Positions 55,297 through 64,000 of a stretch of DNA of 64,000 bases are shown here, in pieces; the first letter of the stretch is position 1; each line of letters opens with the position of its first letter. Source of the DNA: Pseudomonas sp. B21-056 (GTDB lineage: Bacteria; Pseudomonadota; Gammaproteobacteria; Pseudomonadales; Pseudomonadaceae); assembly GCF_026016325.1 (NCBI RefSeq), contig NZ_CP087203.1:4216001-4280000 (forward strand), given 5' to 3'. A model generated the notes under the pieces. It ran no database searches. It was not told the DNA's origin and saw nothing but the letters and a program-made list of their open reading frames with translations. The position numbers were made by a program, and so were the translations under genes.

Positions 55297-56190
55297 ATGC
55301 TCAATTATCGACAGTTGCATTACTTCTGGGTGGTGGCCAAGACCGGCAGCATCGTGCGGGCTTGCGAGCAGTTGAACCTGACGCCACAAACCATCAGCGG
55401 GCAGATCACCCTGTTCGAGCAGACGTATAACATCAAATTGTTTCGCCGCGTCGGACGGCAACTGGAACTGACCGAAGCCGGCCGCCAGACGCTGCCCTAC
55501 GCCGAGCACATGTTCCAACTGGGTGGCGAGCTGGAGCTGATGCTCCGGGCCCAGCCCAACGAACAGCAGACGCTGTTTCGGGTCGGGGTGGCGGACGTGG
55601 TGCCCAAGTCCATCGTCTATCGACTGCTGGCGCCGACCATGGAATTGAGCGAACCGCTGCGCGTCACCTGCCGCGAGGACAAACTCGAACGGCTGCTGGC
55701 GGACCTGGCGATCCAGCGCCTGGACCTGGTGATTTCCGACAGTCCGATGCCCAGCCACCTGGACATCAAGGGCTACAGTCAGAAACTGGGAGAATGTGGC
55801 ATCAGCTTCTTCGCCACCGCCGCACTGGCCGAACGCTACGGGCAGGATTTCCCCCGGGGCCTGCAGGACGCCCCGCTGCTGATTCCCGGCCAGGAAACCG
55901 TGGTGCGTAGCCGTCTGCAACGCTGGTTCGCCGAGCAGCAGATCCAGCCACGCATCGTCGGTGAGTTCGACGACAGCGCGTTGATGCAGGCCTTCGGTCA
56001 GTCAGGCAGCGGGATTTTCATCGGCCCGAGCGTGATCGCCGAAGAGGTGAAGCGCCAGTACGGCGTGCAGGAGATTGGCCAGACCGACGCGGTGAGCGAG
56101 TCGTTCTATGCCATCTCCGTGGAGCGCAAGGTCAGTCATCCGGGGATCGTCGCGATTGCCGAAGGGGCGCGTCGCGAGTTGTTCCACTAG
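55297..56190 (+). CDS. nhaR: LysR-family activator, NhaR type
   Basis: 297 residues. Starts MLNYRQLHYFWVVAKTGSIV; helix-turn-helix ACEQLNLTPQTISGQITLFEQ and FRRVGRQLELTEAG as in NhaR. In enterobacteria NhaR senses Na+ and activates nhaA; no nhaA is adjacent here, so its target is open. Divergent from the lipoprotein/terC pair; its stop overlaps the end of the convergent MFS gene by four bases. Confidence 0.85.
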   Translation: MLNYRQLHYFWVVAKTGSIVRACEQLNLTPQTISGQITLFEQTYNIKLFRRVGRQLELTEAGRQTLPYAEHMFQLGGELELMLRAQPNEQQTLFRVGVADVVPKSIVYRLLAPTMELSEPLRVTCREDKLERLLADLAIQRLDLVISDSPMPSHLDIKGYSQKLGECGISFFATAALAERYGQDFPRGLQDAPLLIPGQETVVRSRLQRWFAEQQIQPRIVGEFDDSALMQAFGQSGSGIFIGPSVIAEEVKRQYGVQEIGQTDAVSESFYAISVERKVSHPGIVAIAEGARRELFH

Positions 56191-57341
56191 GCGCAGACGG
56201 GCCGGGGCTTGAAGGTCATCAGCAGCAATGCCAGCAGGATCGATACAAGGATGAACCCGGCCGCCGCAAAACCGACGCTGCCCAGGCCCAGGGTATCGAT
56301 GACCCGCCCGCCGATCAGCGCCCCAAGGCCGATTCCCAGGTTGGCGCCGGCAATGTTCAGCGACGCCGCAAAGGCTGGCGCTTCGGGCGCAGCCTTCATC
56401 AGTCGCACATGGCTGACCAGGAACAGCGCGGCCTGGGTCACACCCCAGATCGCCATCGCTGCAGCCAACCACAGGGTCGAATGAATGCTCGGCACCAACG
56501 CCACCATGCCGCCGATCATGAACAGGCAGAACACCATCGACGCGATCAACGGATGCCGGTCCACCGCTCGACCACCCAGGGAATTGCCCAGCAGTCCCAC
56601 GGCGCCGAAACCCATCAGGCACCAGCCCACCAGCGTGCCGTCGAACCCGGCGAGACGTTCGAGGATGTCGGCCAGGTAGGTGTAGGCGGTGAACATGCCG
56701 CTGAACACCAGGATCGACAGCAGCACATGGCCCTGCATCAACGGACTGCGCAGGATCTTGAACTGCGAGCGGAAACTGACTTGATGCAAGTGCAGGTTGG
56801 TTTTCGGCAGGTAGATGAACAGCAATAGCACTTTGGCGAAGGCGATGACCGCCAGGATGGCGAAAGCGCTGCGCCAGCCGAACGCATCGGAAATCAGCGT
56901 ACCCACCGGGATCCCGAATACCGTGGCGCAGACAATGCCGAAGCCGATCCGGGCGATGGCGCGCCCGGCGTACTGCGGCCCGACGATGTCCACCGCCGTT
57001 TCGCTGGCCAGCGCCCAGAACACCGGCAGACCGAGGGCCGGGATCAACCGGGCAATGGCCATGACCCAGATATCGGGGGCAACGGCCGCCAATGTGTTGG
57101 CCAGGCCGAACATCAGCAGTACGCTGATAAACAGCCTGCGCCGCTCGAAACGGGCGAACCAGGCCGTCAGGAACGGCCCGAACGCCGCCACCGTAAACGC
57201 GAACAGCGTCACCAGCAACCCGGCTTGGGGAATGCTGACGTGCAGGTCGCGAGCGATGGAGGGCAGCAGGCCGACGATGATGAATTCCGTGGTCAGCACG
57301 GTGAAACCGGCGGCCGACAACAGGAAAATAGGTAACAACAT
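56187..57341 (-). CDS. MFS transporter, drug:H+ antiporter-1/AraJ-like
   Basis: 384 residues from ATG at 57341 (MLLPIFLL), preceded by CTGGAG seven bases upstream; 12 membrane helices. The N-half has TTEFIIVGLLPSIARDL and the loop motif FARFERRRLFISVLL. Resembles sugar efflux and chloramphenicol-resistance type DHA1 exporters. Substrate unknown. Convergent with the NhaR-type gene. The 284 bases upstream to sstT contain only divergent promoter sequence. Confidence 0.88.
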   Translation of the reverse strand: MLLPIFLLSAAGFTVLTTEFIIVGLLPSIARDLHVSIPQAGLLVTLFAFTVAAFGPFLTAWFARFERRRLFISVLLMFGLANTLAAVAPDIWVMAIARLIPALGLPVFWALASETAVDIVGPQYAGRAIARIGFGIVCATVFGIPVGTLISDAFGWRSAFAILAVIAFAKVLLLFIYLPKTNLHLHQVSFRSQFKILRSPLMQGHVLLSILVFSGMFTAYTYLADILERLAGFDGTLVGWCLMGFGAVGLLGNSLGGRAVDRHPLIASMVFCLFMIGGMVALVPSIHSTLWLAAAMAIWGVTQAALFLVSHVRLMKAAPEAPAFAASLNIAGANLGIGLGALIGGRVIDTLGLGSVGFAAAGFILVSILLALLLMTFKPRPVCA

Positions 57342-57625
57342 GCAAAACTCCAGCAAAACGACAACACCAGCGTTGGCCCAAGGGCCCGCTGGGGGGATAG
57401 AGAGGTGAGAGGAGCAAAGCCTAACAGAATGTGGGCGACAGACAAATGTGCTTAAACACCTGGGTGACGGATCGTCACAGGTCCGTCAGATTCTTTACCG
57501 GGCTGTGCTAAAGTCCGCGCCCCGCAAACGTTGAACCTTTCTTCCGGTCCCGCTCACCTGGCCTGCCCGCTTGTTGCCCCGAACGTCGACCGTTGCTCAC
57601 AACAAAAAATACATGGATGGCCGTT

Positions 57626-58858
57626 ATGACTGCTTTATCCCCTTCCCTTTGGCATCGCTTCAAACGCACCAGCCTGGTGACACAAATCATCATCGGCCTG
57701 ATCATCGGTATCGCCCTGGCCTGGCTGGCGCCGGACGCGGCGAAATCCACCGCATTCATCGGCAAGGTCTTCGTGTCCGCCCTCAAGGCCGTGGCCCCCA
57801 TCCTGGTGTTCGTGCTGGTCATGGCGTCGATCGCCAACCATAAGCAGGGCCAGGAAACCCATATCCGGCCGATCCTGTTCCTGTACCTGCTGGGCACCTT
57901 CGCCGCGGCCGTGGTCGCGGTCGTTGCCAGTAGTCTGTTTCCATCCAGCCTGGTGCTGTCTACCCAGGACGTCGCCGTCACTGCCCCCGGCGGCATCGGC
58001 GAGGTGTTGCAGAGCCTGCTGCTCAGCGTGGTGGACAACCCGGTCCGGGCGCTGACCGACGGCAATTTCATCGGCATCCTGGCCTGGGCCATCGGCCTGG
58101 GCATCGCCATGCGCCATGCCGGCGAAACCACCCGCACCGTGCTCGACGACCTGTCCAACGGCGTGACGGTGATCGTGCGCCTGGTGATCAGCTTCGCCCC
58201 ACTGGGGATCTTCGGGCTGGTCGCCTCGACCCTGGCCACGTCCGGTTTCGGCGCCCTGCTCGGTTACCTGCAACTGTTGACTGTGCTGATCGGCTGCATG
58301 CTGTTCGTCGCGCTGGTGGTCAACCCGCTCATCGTGTTCTGGAAACTGCGTCGCAACCCGTACCCGCTGGTGCTCACCTGCCTGCGCGAAAGCGGCATCA
58401 CTGCGTTCTTCACCCGTAGCTCGGCGGCCAACATCCCAGTGAACCTGGAACTGAGCAAACGCCTGGGCCTGCACGAGGACACCTATTCGGTATCGATCCC
58501 ACTGGGCGCGACCATCAACATGGCCGGCGCCGCCATCACCATCACCGTGCTGACACTGGCTGCGGTGCACACCCTGGGGATCGTGGTGGATGTGCCGACG
58601 GCGGTACTGCTGAGCGTCGTCGCGGCCGTTTGCGCCTGCGGTGCGTCCGGCGTGGCCGGCGGTTCGCTGCTGCTGATCCCCCTGGCGTGCAGCCTGTTCG
58701 GGATCCCGAGCGAAATCGCCATGCAGGTGGTTGCCGTAGGGTTCATCATCGGTGTCCTGCAGGACTCGGCGGAGACGGCGCTGAACTCGTCCACGGATGT
58801 GCTGTTCACCGCGGCGGCGTGTTTGGGTGAGGAAGAGAAGCTGGCTCGCACGGCATAA
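57626..58858 (+). CDS. sstT: Serine/threonine:Na+ symporter SstT
   Basis: 410 residues from ATG at 57626 ([20 protein letters not shown]). DAACS-family fold: the helical hairpin serine-rich motif [19 protein letters not shown], then [20 protein letters not shown] and the C-terminal [23 protein letters not shown] region ([18 protein letters not shown]). Imports serine and threonine with Na+. Single gene. Confidence 0.93.
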   Translation: MTALSPSLWHRFKRTSLVTQIIIGLIIGIALAWLAPDAAKSTAFIGKVFVSALKAVAPILVFVLVMASIANHKQGQETHIRPILFLYLLGTFAAAVVAVVASSLFPSSLVLSTQDVAVTAPGGIGEVLQSLLLSVVDNPVRALTDGNFIGILAWAIGLGIAMRHAGETTRTVLDDLSNGVTVIVRLVISFAPLGIFGLVASTLATSGFGALLGYLQLLTVLIGCMLFVALVVNPLIVFWKLRRNPYPLVLTCLRESGITAFFTRSSAANIPVNLELSKRLGLHEDTYSVSIPLGATINMAGAAITITVLTLAAVHTLGIVVDVPTAVLLSVVAAVCACGASGVAGGSLLLIPLACSLFGIPSEIAMQVVAVGFIIGVLQDSAETALNSSTDVLFTAAACLGEEEKLARTA

Positions 58859-58881
58859 CCGTTGCGGTGGATGCACCACCG

Positions 58882-58963
58882 TCATCGCGAGCAGGCTCGC
58901 TCCCACACTGGATTTGCGGTGTATCCAAAACCCTGTGGGAGCGAGCCTGCTCGCGATAGCGGA
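58882..58963. repeat. Class-1 REP pair, outward orientation
   Basis: TCATCGCGAGCAGGCTCGCT continuing CCCACA (58882-58907) and TGTGGGAGCGAGCCTGCTCG continuing CGATAGCGG (58934-58962). GTGGG ends face each other, as at 1537-1633. Confidence 0.88.
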
Positions 58964-58996
58964 GGTACATCCGCCGAGGACATGACAGACAGTCAC

Positions 58997-59035
58997 AAAA
59001 AAGCCCGGAACGGCTCACACCGTCCCGGGCTTTTT
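58997..59035. terminator. Bidirectional terminator between sstT and the DUF1993 gene
   Basis: AAAAAAGCCCGGAACGG and CCGTCCCGGGCTTTTT arms, one mismatch, 6-base loop, with A- and T-runs on both sides. Serves both convergent genes. Confidence 0.88.
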
Positions 59036-59048
59036 CATGCCAGCGGGT

Positions 59049-59558
59049 TTAGAACGCGCCCATGTAGTCGCGCTTGCCCACTTCCACGCCGTTATGACGC
59101 AGCAGCGCATAGGTGGTGGTGACGTGGAAGAAGAATTGCGGCAGGCCGTAGGTCAGCAGGTAGTTCTGACCGGTGAAACGCTTTTCCTTCGGCGTGCCCG
59201 GGCGGGTGACGATCTCGATGTTTTCCTTGCCATCGATCTGCTCGGCACTGATGCCGTCGATGAAGGCCAGTACCTTGGTGATCAGGGCTTGCAGATCGGC
59301 GAAGGTGGTTTCGCTGTCGTCATACTTCGGCACTTCAATCTCGGCCAGGCGAGCGGACACGCCTTTGGCGAAGTCCACGGCAATCTGCACCTGACGCACC
59401 AGCGGGAACATGTCCGGGTACAGGCGGGCTTGCAGGAAAGCGTTCGGGTCGATGTTTTTCGCAGTCGCGTGGGCTTCGGCCTTGTTCAGGACGTCACTCA
59501 GGGCGTTGAGCATCTGCTTGAAAACCGGGATGGAAGCGGCGTACAGGGAAATAGTCAT
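59049..59558 (-). CDS. DUF1993 family protein
   Basis: 169 residues from ATG at 59558 (MTISLYAASIPVFKQMLNAL). All-helical, DinB-like fold expected. Conserved segments: ARLYPDMFPLVRQVQIAVDFAKG and NYLLTYGLPQFFFHVTTTYALLRHNGVEVGKRDY with the family's late His-Val-Thr-Thr motif. No signal peptide. Function not established. Confidence 0.88.
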   Translation of the reverse strand: MTISLYAASIPVFKQMLNALSDVLNKAEAHATAKNIDPNAFLQARLYPDMFPLVRQVQIAVDFAKGVSARLAEIEVPKYDDSETTFADLQALITKVLAFIDGISAEQIDGKENIEIVTRPGTPKEKRFTGQNYLLTYGLPQFFFHVTTTYALLRHNGVEVGKRDYMGAF

Positions 59559-59688
59559 GGCGATCTCATGCAGGTGAGAGAAAAGGAACACAGCAAACGG
59601 ATGCGATTATAGCCACGGCTTGTTGCGCACCTTGTCTTTTATTGCGCAAGGATTAGGCTAGGCGGCTTCACAGCAGAGGGGACGCGCG

Positions 59689-60336
59689 ATGAACATCGAA
59701 GAACAAGGCCAGGCCGAAGAACCACGGCTCAACAGCACGGAAATCCGCATCCTCGGTGCCCTGGTGGAAAAACAGGCCGCCAACCCGGAAACCTACCCGC
59801 TGACCCTCAACGCCCTGGTACTGGCCTGCAACCAGAAAACCAGCCGTGAACCGGTGATGAACCTCACCCCGGGCCAGGTCGGCCAGAGCCTGCGGGCGCT
59901 GGAAGGCCGCGGTTTTACCAAGCTGGTGATGGGCAGCCGCGCCGACCGCTGGGAGCATCGGGTCGACAAGGCCCTGGAACTGGTGCCGGCCCAGGTCATC
60001 CTGATGGGCCTGCTGTTCCTGCGCGGCCCGCAAACGGTCAATGAGCTGTTGACCCGCAGTGGCCGCATGCATGATTTCGAAGACACCGAGCAGGTGCTGC
60101 ATCAACTCGAACGCCTGATTGCCCGTGGGCTGGCGCTGCTGGTGCCACGCCAGGCCGGCCAGCGGGAAGACCGCTACGTCCATGCCATGGGCGACCCGGC
60201 GGACATCGAAGCGATCCTCGCCGCCCGCCAGCACCCGGTGGAACGCAGTGCCGGCAGCGGCGTGTCGCTGGAGCGCATCGAAGAGCTCGAGGCGCGGATC
60301 GCGGCGCTGGAAGAACGGCTCGCGCGGCTGGAATAA
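59689..60336 (+). CDS. YceH family (DUF480) protein
   Basis: 215 residues. Two winged-helix domains: [37 protein letters not shown] is the family signature at the N-terminus; [25 protein letters not shown] starts the second. A C-terminal helix of alternating Arg/Glu/Leu ([16 protein letters not shown]) suggests a short coiled coil. Function unknown in all bacteria I know of. Confidence 0.92.
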   Translation: MNIEEQGQAEEPRLNSTEIRILGALVEKQAANPETYPLTLNALVLACNQKTSREPVMNLTPGQVGQSLRALEGRGFTKLVMGSRADRWEHRVDKALELVPAQVILMGLLFLRGPQTVNELLTRSGRMHDFEDTEQVLHQLERLIARGLALLVPRQAGQREDRYVHAMGDPADIEAILAARQHPVERSAGSGVSLERIEELEARIAALEERLARLE

Positions 60337-60363
60337 ATGCCCTATAGCCGCTGCGTAGGAGCC

Positions 60364-60480
60364 ATGTAGGAGCTGTCGAGTGCAACGAGGCTGCGATCTT
60401 TCCCCCAACAATTGAGTCGAAAGCGAAAGATCAAAATCAAAGATCGTCCGAACGCGGCCCGAGCCTTCGCCAGCTCCTAC
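60364..60480. repeat. Class-2 intergenic palindrome overlapping a stop codon
   Basis: TGTAGGAGCTGTCGAGTGCA continuing ACGAGGCTGCGATCTTTC on the left; GCGAAAGATCAAAATCAAAG ... CGCCAGCTCCTAC on the right. Its right end (GTAGGAGC on the minus strand) contains the TAG stop of the shikimate-dehydrogenase-like gene. Confidence 0.85.
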
Positions 60481-61298
60481 GCAGACCGGGCAAACGCCAC
60501 GGCTTTCTCAAACTGTTCCGGGCTCGGTCGCACGCCGGTATACAGCACGAACTGCTCCAGGGCCTGGATGGCAATGACTTCCAGCCCGGTGATGACCCGT
60601 TTGCCCTCAGCCCGGGCGCGCACGATCAGCGGCGTTTCCGACGGAATCGCCACTACGTCGAACACGGTCTCGGCCGCCGCGATGGCGTGGGGCTCGAACG
60701 CCAGCTGATCGGCTTCCGCCCCTCCGGCCATGCCGATCGGCGTGACATTGACCAACATCCGGGGCCGGTACTCGCCCAACCCGGCTTGCCACTCATACCC
60801 CAGGGACTCGGCCAGGGCCCGCCCGGCGGTTTCGTTGCGGGCGACGATCAGGCCCTGTTTATAGCCGCCGTCACGCAGGGCGCTGGCCACGGCCTTGGCC
60901 ATGCCACCGCTGCCGCGCAGGGCAAAGGTCGAATCCTTGGGCACCGCATGGGTCTGCAGCAACTGGGCGATGGCAATGTAGTCGGTGTTGTAGGCCTTCA
61001 GATGGCCATCCGTGTTGACGATGGTGTTGATGGACTGGATCGCGGCGGCGGAGGCGTCCAGTTCATCGACCAGGGCGATGCAGGCTTCCTTGAACGGCAT
61101 CGACACCCCGCACCCTCGGATGCCCAGGGCGCGGATACCGCCGACCGCACCGGGCAAGTCCCGGCTGCTGAAAGCCTTGTAATAGAAATTCAGCCCCAAC
61201 TGCTCGTACAGGTGGTTATGAAAACGCAGGCCGAAGTTCCCGGGGCGGCCCGACAGCGACATGCACAACTGGGTGTCTTTGTTGGGATTGATTTGCAT
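60477..61298 (-). CDS. Shikimate 5-dehydrogenase-like protein
   Basis: 273 residues from ATG at 61298, preceded by AAGGAAT. AroE/YdiB fold: substrate domain with the motif CMSLSGRPGNFGLRFHN, catalytic Lys and Asp of the family in GVSMPFKEACIALVDELD and KAYNTDYIAI, then the Rossmann domain (ALRGSGGMAKAVASALRDGG). The opening SxS of true AroE is SLSGRP here, so it belongs to a divergent branch and the substrate may not be shikimate. The stop codon lies in a class-2 repeat. Confidence 0.85.
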   Translation of the reverse strand: MQINPNKDTQLCMSLSGRPGNFGLRFHNHLYEQLGLNFYYKAFSSRDLPGAVGGIRALGIRGCGVSMPFKEACIALVDELDASAAAIQSINTIVNTDGHLKAYNTDYIAIAQLLQTHAVPKDSTFALRGSGGMAKAVASALRDGGYKQGLIVARNETAGRALAESLGYEWQAGLGEYRPRMLVNVTPIGMAGGAEADQLAFEPHAIAAAETVFDVVAIPSETPLIVRARAEGKRVITGLEVIAIQALEQFVLYTGVRPSPEQFEKAVAFARSA

Positions 61299-61464
61299 GT
61301 TTATTCCTTGCATTCACTTTCTGACAAGCGGAGTCACCGCCCGCCCGACCTTACACAATATTTACCCAACGGCGGTGCAAATCCTGAGAAAATCGTTGTC
61401 AGAGCAAGTACCCCGTGACCTTTTTACCGGTCTGTTACCAACGGGGCCAAAACGAGGAACCACC

Positions 61465-61815
61465 ATGAATCGTAAACTCCCTGTCATCGCCCTGCTCGTG
61501 GGGGCACTCGCGGTCACCGGCCAGGCATCCGCCCATGGTCGCGGTGGTTGGGAGGGGCCCGCAGTGTTTGGTGCAATCGTCGGTTCGGCTATTGTCGGCT
61601 CGGCGCTCATCAACCGTGACCGGCCGGTGTACGTGCAACAACCGGTCTACGTCCAGCCGCAACCGGTTTATGTACAGCAACCTCCACCGGTCTATTACGA
61701 GCCACAACCGGTGTACATCGAGCGGCCTGTCTACTATCGCCCGGCACCGGTGTATTACGGGCCACCACGGGGCTACTACTACGGCCCGCCCCATGGCCAT
61801 TACGGTCGTTGGTAA
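61465..61815 (+). CDS. Secreted Val/Tyr/Pro-repeat protein
   Basis: 116 residues from ATG at 61465 (MNRKLPVIALLVGAL). Signal peptide with cleavage likely after ASA (residue 23), then a Gly-rich hydrophobic stretch (AVFGAIVGSAIVGSALI), then repeats built on PVYVQQ/PVYYEP (about nine units, residues 53-104) and a Gly/Tyr/His tail. Low-complexity envelope or extracellular protein; no function known to me. Followed by a strong terminator. Confidence 0.75.
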   Translation: MNRKLPVIALLVGALAVTGQASAHGRGGWEGPAVFGAIVGSAIVGSALINRDRPVYVQQPVYVQPQPVYVQQPPPVYYEPQPVYIERPVYYRPAPVYYGPPRGYYYGPPHGHYGRW

Positions 61816-61821
61816 CCGAAT

Positions 61822-61857
61822 AAAAAACAGCCTGTGATTCGTCACAGGCTGTTTTTT
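61822..61857 (+). terminator. Terminator after the repeat-protein gene
   Basis: AAAAAACAGCCTGTGA/TCACAGGCTGTTTTTT, a 16-bp near-perfect stem with a 4-base loop and terminal T-run. Confidence 0.92.
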
Positions 61858-61878
61858 ATTATGTGAACACCACAAAAC

Positions 61879-61970
61879 CTGTGGGAGCGAGCTTGCTCGC
61901 GATAGCGGAGAGTCAGCCGCCCATGATGTCGACTGACACGCCCAATCGCGAGCAAGCTCGCTCCTACAGG
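61879..61970. repeat. Class-1 REPIN (GCTTGC variant)
   Basis: TGTGGGAGCGAGCTTGCTCG continuing CGATAGCGG on the left and TCGCGAGCAAGCTCGCTCCT continuing ACAGG on the right. The C-to-T change in the left arm is matched by the complementary change in the right arm. Confidence 0.88.
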
Positions 61971-62011
61971 GGGCGGGTGGTGGACGCACAGATCGGACTC
62001 AACCCGATTGA

Positions 62012-62104
62012 CTGTGGGAGCGAGCCTGCTCGCGAAGGCGGCAGTACAATCGACATCGCCGCAAACTGACCCACCGCTATCGCGAGCAGGCTCGCTCCCA
62101 CAGG
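62012..62104. repeat. Class-1 REPIN
   Basis: TGTGGGAGCGAGCCTGCTCG continuing CGAAGGCGG, and CTATCGCGAGCAGGCTCGCT continuing CCCACAGG. Second REPIN in the gap before the permease gene (convergent). Confidence 0.88.
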
Positions 62105-62132
62105 GGGCGCCGCTGATGCTCAGTTGGCAAAG

Positions 62133-63653
62133 TCAGACATGCTCGCTGCTTTTCAGCCGCACCGGCTCATGCTCCGCAGTCGAATGGGCAGGCTCTGCCA
62201 GCACCGGAATCTCATTGCCATCACAGTCATGCAGCTTGCCGTCGCTGAAGTAGTCGCCTTCACGCAACTTCGCCAGGTCCTGGTAGCGCAGCACCCGCTC
62301 GGTCCCGGCAGCAAACACTGACTGCTGGTCGGAGTTGCCTGCGGTGAAGTGGTTGAACGCCAGGTTCAGGACAATCGCCATGATCGCCGACGAACTGATG
62401 CCCGAATGGAAGATCGTTGCGAACCAGCTCGGGAAATGGTCGTAGAAGTTTGGCGCGGCGATGGGAATCATGCCGAAGCCGATGGAAGTGGCGACGATGA
62501 TCAGGTTGACGTTGTTGCGGTAGTCGACTTTGGACAGGGTTCGAATGCCGCTGGCGGCCACGGTACCGAACAGCACGATACCCGCGCCGCCCAAGACCGA
62601 AGTCGGTACCGCAGCGATCACCCGGCCCATGAACGGCAACAACCCGAGCACCACCAGGAACACCCCACCCGTCGCCACCACGAAACGGCTCTTGATCCCG
62701 GTCACCGCCACCAGGCCGACGTTCTGGGCAAAGGCGCTCTGGGTGAAGGAACCGAAGATCGGCGCGATCATGCTCGACAGCATGTCGGCCCGCAGGCCGT
62801 TACCCAGGCGCCTTGAGTCGACCTTGGTGTCGATGATCTCGCCCACCGCCAGGATGTCGGCCGACGTTTCCACCAGGGTCACCATGATCACGATGCACAT
62901 CGACAGGATCGCGGCGATGTGGAACGTCGGCATGCCGAAGTGGAATGGCGTGGGGAAGCCGAACATCGGGCCTTCGCTGACGGATGAAAAATCCGCCATG
63001 CCGAGGAACACCGCGATCACCGTCCCGATGACCATCGCCAGCAGAATCGACAAGCGGGAAATGGTCGCGCTGCCCATCTTGCTGAGCAGCAGCACCAGCA
63101 CCAGCGTGACGGCGGCCAGGCCGATGTTGGCCATGCTGCCGAAGTCGGCCGCGTGACTGTTGCCGCCCATGGCCCAGCGCGCCGCCACCGGCATCAACGT
63201 CAGGCCAATGGTGGTAATCACGATGCCGGTAACCAGCGGCGGAAAGAAGCGGGTGATGCGCGAGAACACCGGCGTGATCAGCAAACCGATCAGGGAGGCG
63301 GCAACCACCGCCCCCAGGATGGCCTGGAAGCCCCCCTCCCCGCCAGTCCCGACGATCGCCACCATGGTCGCGACGCCCGAGAACGAAACACCCTGCACCA
63401 AGGGCAGTTGGCAACCGAAAAACGGCAGCCCGAGAGTTTGCAACAAGGTGGCCAGCCCCCCCGCAAACAATGACGCCGCAATCAACAGGCCGATGTCCGC
63501 CGATGACAGGCCGGCCGCCTGGCCGATGATCAGGGGCACCGCGACGATGCCGCCGTACATGGTCAATACATGCTGTAGGCCGTAAGCCATATTCGCGCCG
63601 ACACCGAGGTTTTCGTCCTCGGGCCGTGGGAGTGAAACATGGGGCGTTTTCAT
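62133..63653 (-). CDS. NCS2-family nucleobase (xanthine/urate-type) permease
   Basis: 506 residues, 12-14 membrane helices. Family features: YGLQHVLTMYGGIVAVPLIIG (helix 1 with the conserved His), QLPLVQGVSFSG, LVETSADILAVGEI (helix 8 Glu and Asp), and the NCS2 signature QNVGLVAVTG. The QNxG form is that of purine transporters rather than uracil. Proton symport of xanthine or uric acid is likely. Single gene on this strand. Confidence 0.9.
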   Translation of the reverse strand: MKTPHVSLPRPEDENLGVGANMAYGLQHVLTMYGGIVAVPLIIGQAAGLSSADIGLLIAASLFAGGLATLLQTLGLPFFGCQLPLVQGVSFSGVATMVAIVGTGGEGGFQAILGAVVAASLIGLLITPVFSRITRFFPPLVTGIVITTIGLTLMPVAARWAMGGNSHAADFGSMANIGLAAVTLVLVLLLSKMGSATISRLSILLAMVIGTVIAVFLGMADFSSVSEGPMFGFPTPFHFGMPTFHIAAILSMCIVIMVTLVETSADILAVGEIIDTKVDSRRLGNGLRADMLSSMIAPIFGSFTQSAFAQNVGLVAVTGIKSRFVVATGGVFLVVLGLLPFMGRVIAAVPTSVLGGAGIVLFGTVAASGIRTLSKVDYRNNVNLIIVATSIGFGMIPIAAPNFYDHFPSWFATIFHSGISSSAIMAIVLNLAFNHFTAGNSDQQSVFAAGTERVLRYQDLAKLREGDYFSDGKLHDCDGNEIPVLAEPAHSTAEHEPVRLKSSEHV

Positions 63654-63762
63654 GGTTCGCAGGTTCCCTGTTTTTTGTTATGGGCACACTGTATTCAAAA
63701 CTCAGGACAAATGTCCATAGAGTTGTATACACTTTTCCCACAAGCAAATCAGCGTGACGTGG

Positions 63763-64000
63763 CTAGAGAAGCGCCTCCACTGCAGGCCGTAACAATTCCC
63801 GTGGCGGCACCCGCAAGCTGAACTCGTTTTCCAGCAGATCGATCAGTTCATCAGCCTCGGTGATCACCCGCCGCTCGCTCTCCTGCCCTATTCGGTGCAC
63901 GGCATAGCTGTTGCCGTTGAGGGTCTTGCGCAAACCGTCGCCGGTGCGGGCCACCATCAGCCGGCCCATGAACGGCGAGTCAGGGTGGGTGCAGACGTAC
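63763..64000 (-). CDS. Arylamine N-acetyltransferase, C-terminal part (cut by window end)
   Basis: 79 residues are visible on the minus strand; the frame is open to the window edge and the Met in FMGRLM is internal. YVCTHPDSPFMGRLMVART followed by RKTLNGNSYAVHRI resembles the region following the catalytic Asp in NAT enzymes (typically ...HPxSxF...). The catalytic Cys, His and Asp lie outside the window. NATs acetylate arylamines or hydrazines with acetyl-CoA. Confidence 0.75.
   Translation of the reverse strand, partial: YVCTHPDSPFMGRLMVARTGDGLRKTLNGNSYAVHRIGQESERRVITEADELIDLLENEFSLRVPPRELLRPAVEALL

Overview
The window looks like chromosomal DNA of a Pseudomonas of the fluorescens group. 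Four things point there: the tig-tRNA-folD and tig-clpP-clpX-lon-hupB-ppiD order, a PrrF-type iron sRNA, a CrcY-type catabolite-repression sRNA next to HMG-CoA lyase, and many copies of the GTGGGAGCGAGCCTGCTCGCGA palindrome (REP/REPIN) typical of this group. I see no prophage, integron, transposase or CRISPR array. Most genes are compact, GC-rich and typical of the host. Calls rest on reading the sequence and on family knowledge; no database search was run.

Region 1 (1-13.8 kb): the tail of a cupin/JmjC-like protein and a 60-codon peptide gene; an oxaloacetate decarboxylase; an acyl-CoA dehydrogenase with a divergent LysR regulator; then a leucine/isovalerate catabolic block: liuR, liuE, the CrcY sRNA behind a sigma54 promoter, an acyl-CoA synthetase, and liuABCD. 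Palindromic LiuR-like operators lie upstream of liuR and in the synthetase-liuA divergent region.

Region 2 (13.8-20.7 kb): an S24-type repressor that has lost its protease dyad, a DUF6124-type protein, Fur-box-controlled PrrF, a cytosolic-type M14 carboxypeptidase, and a divergent stress module (cytochrome b561 + periplasmic catalase-like enzyme versus ECF sigma + anti-sigma) with matching ECF promoters on both strands.

Region 3 (19.9-27.8 kb): an IclR regulator divergent from a seven-gene uptake-and-oxidation operon. It holds an ABC ATPase, two permeases, a small [2Fe-2S] subunit, two FAD subunits and a binding protein, and probably serves an amine, amino-acid-like or opine-like substrate.

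Region 4 (27.8-40.7 kb): an LRR-protein kinase gene bracketed by long inverted repeats, a YebC paralogue, a short orphan VgrG, a second cytochrome b561, a D-cysteine desulfhydrase/ACC deaminase-like enzyme, fadH, DUF3422, a degenerate nitrilase paired with an AraC regulator, a 28-codon acidic peptide, and a DUF2242 lipoprotein.

Region 5 (40.9-52.6 kb): protein quality control: ppiD, a decayed tRNA-Asp-like sequence, hupB, lon (with a heat-shock promoter), clpX, clpP, tig, three tRNAs (Leu, His, Arg), folD and pbpG.

Region 6 (52.6-64 kb): small envelope proteins, a C39-fold lipoprotein without its catalytic Cys, TerC, an NhaR-type regulator, an MFS exporter, SstT, DUF1993, YceH, a shikimate-dehydrogenase-like enzyme, a Tyr/Pro repeat protein, an NCS2 nucleobase permease, and the end of an arylamine N-acetyltransferase. 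Three families of intergenic palindromes are scattered throughout, some nested or fused.
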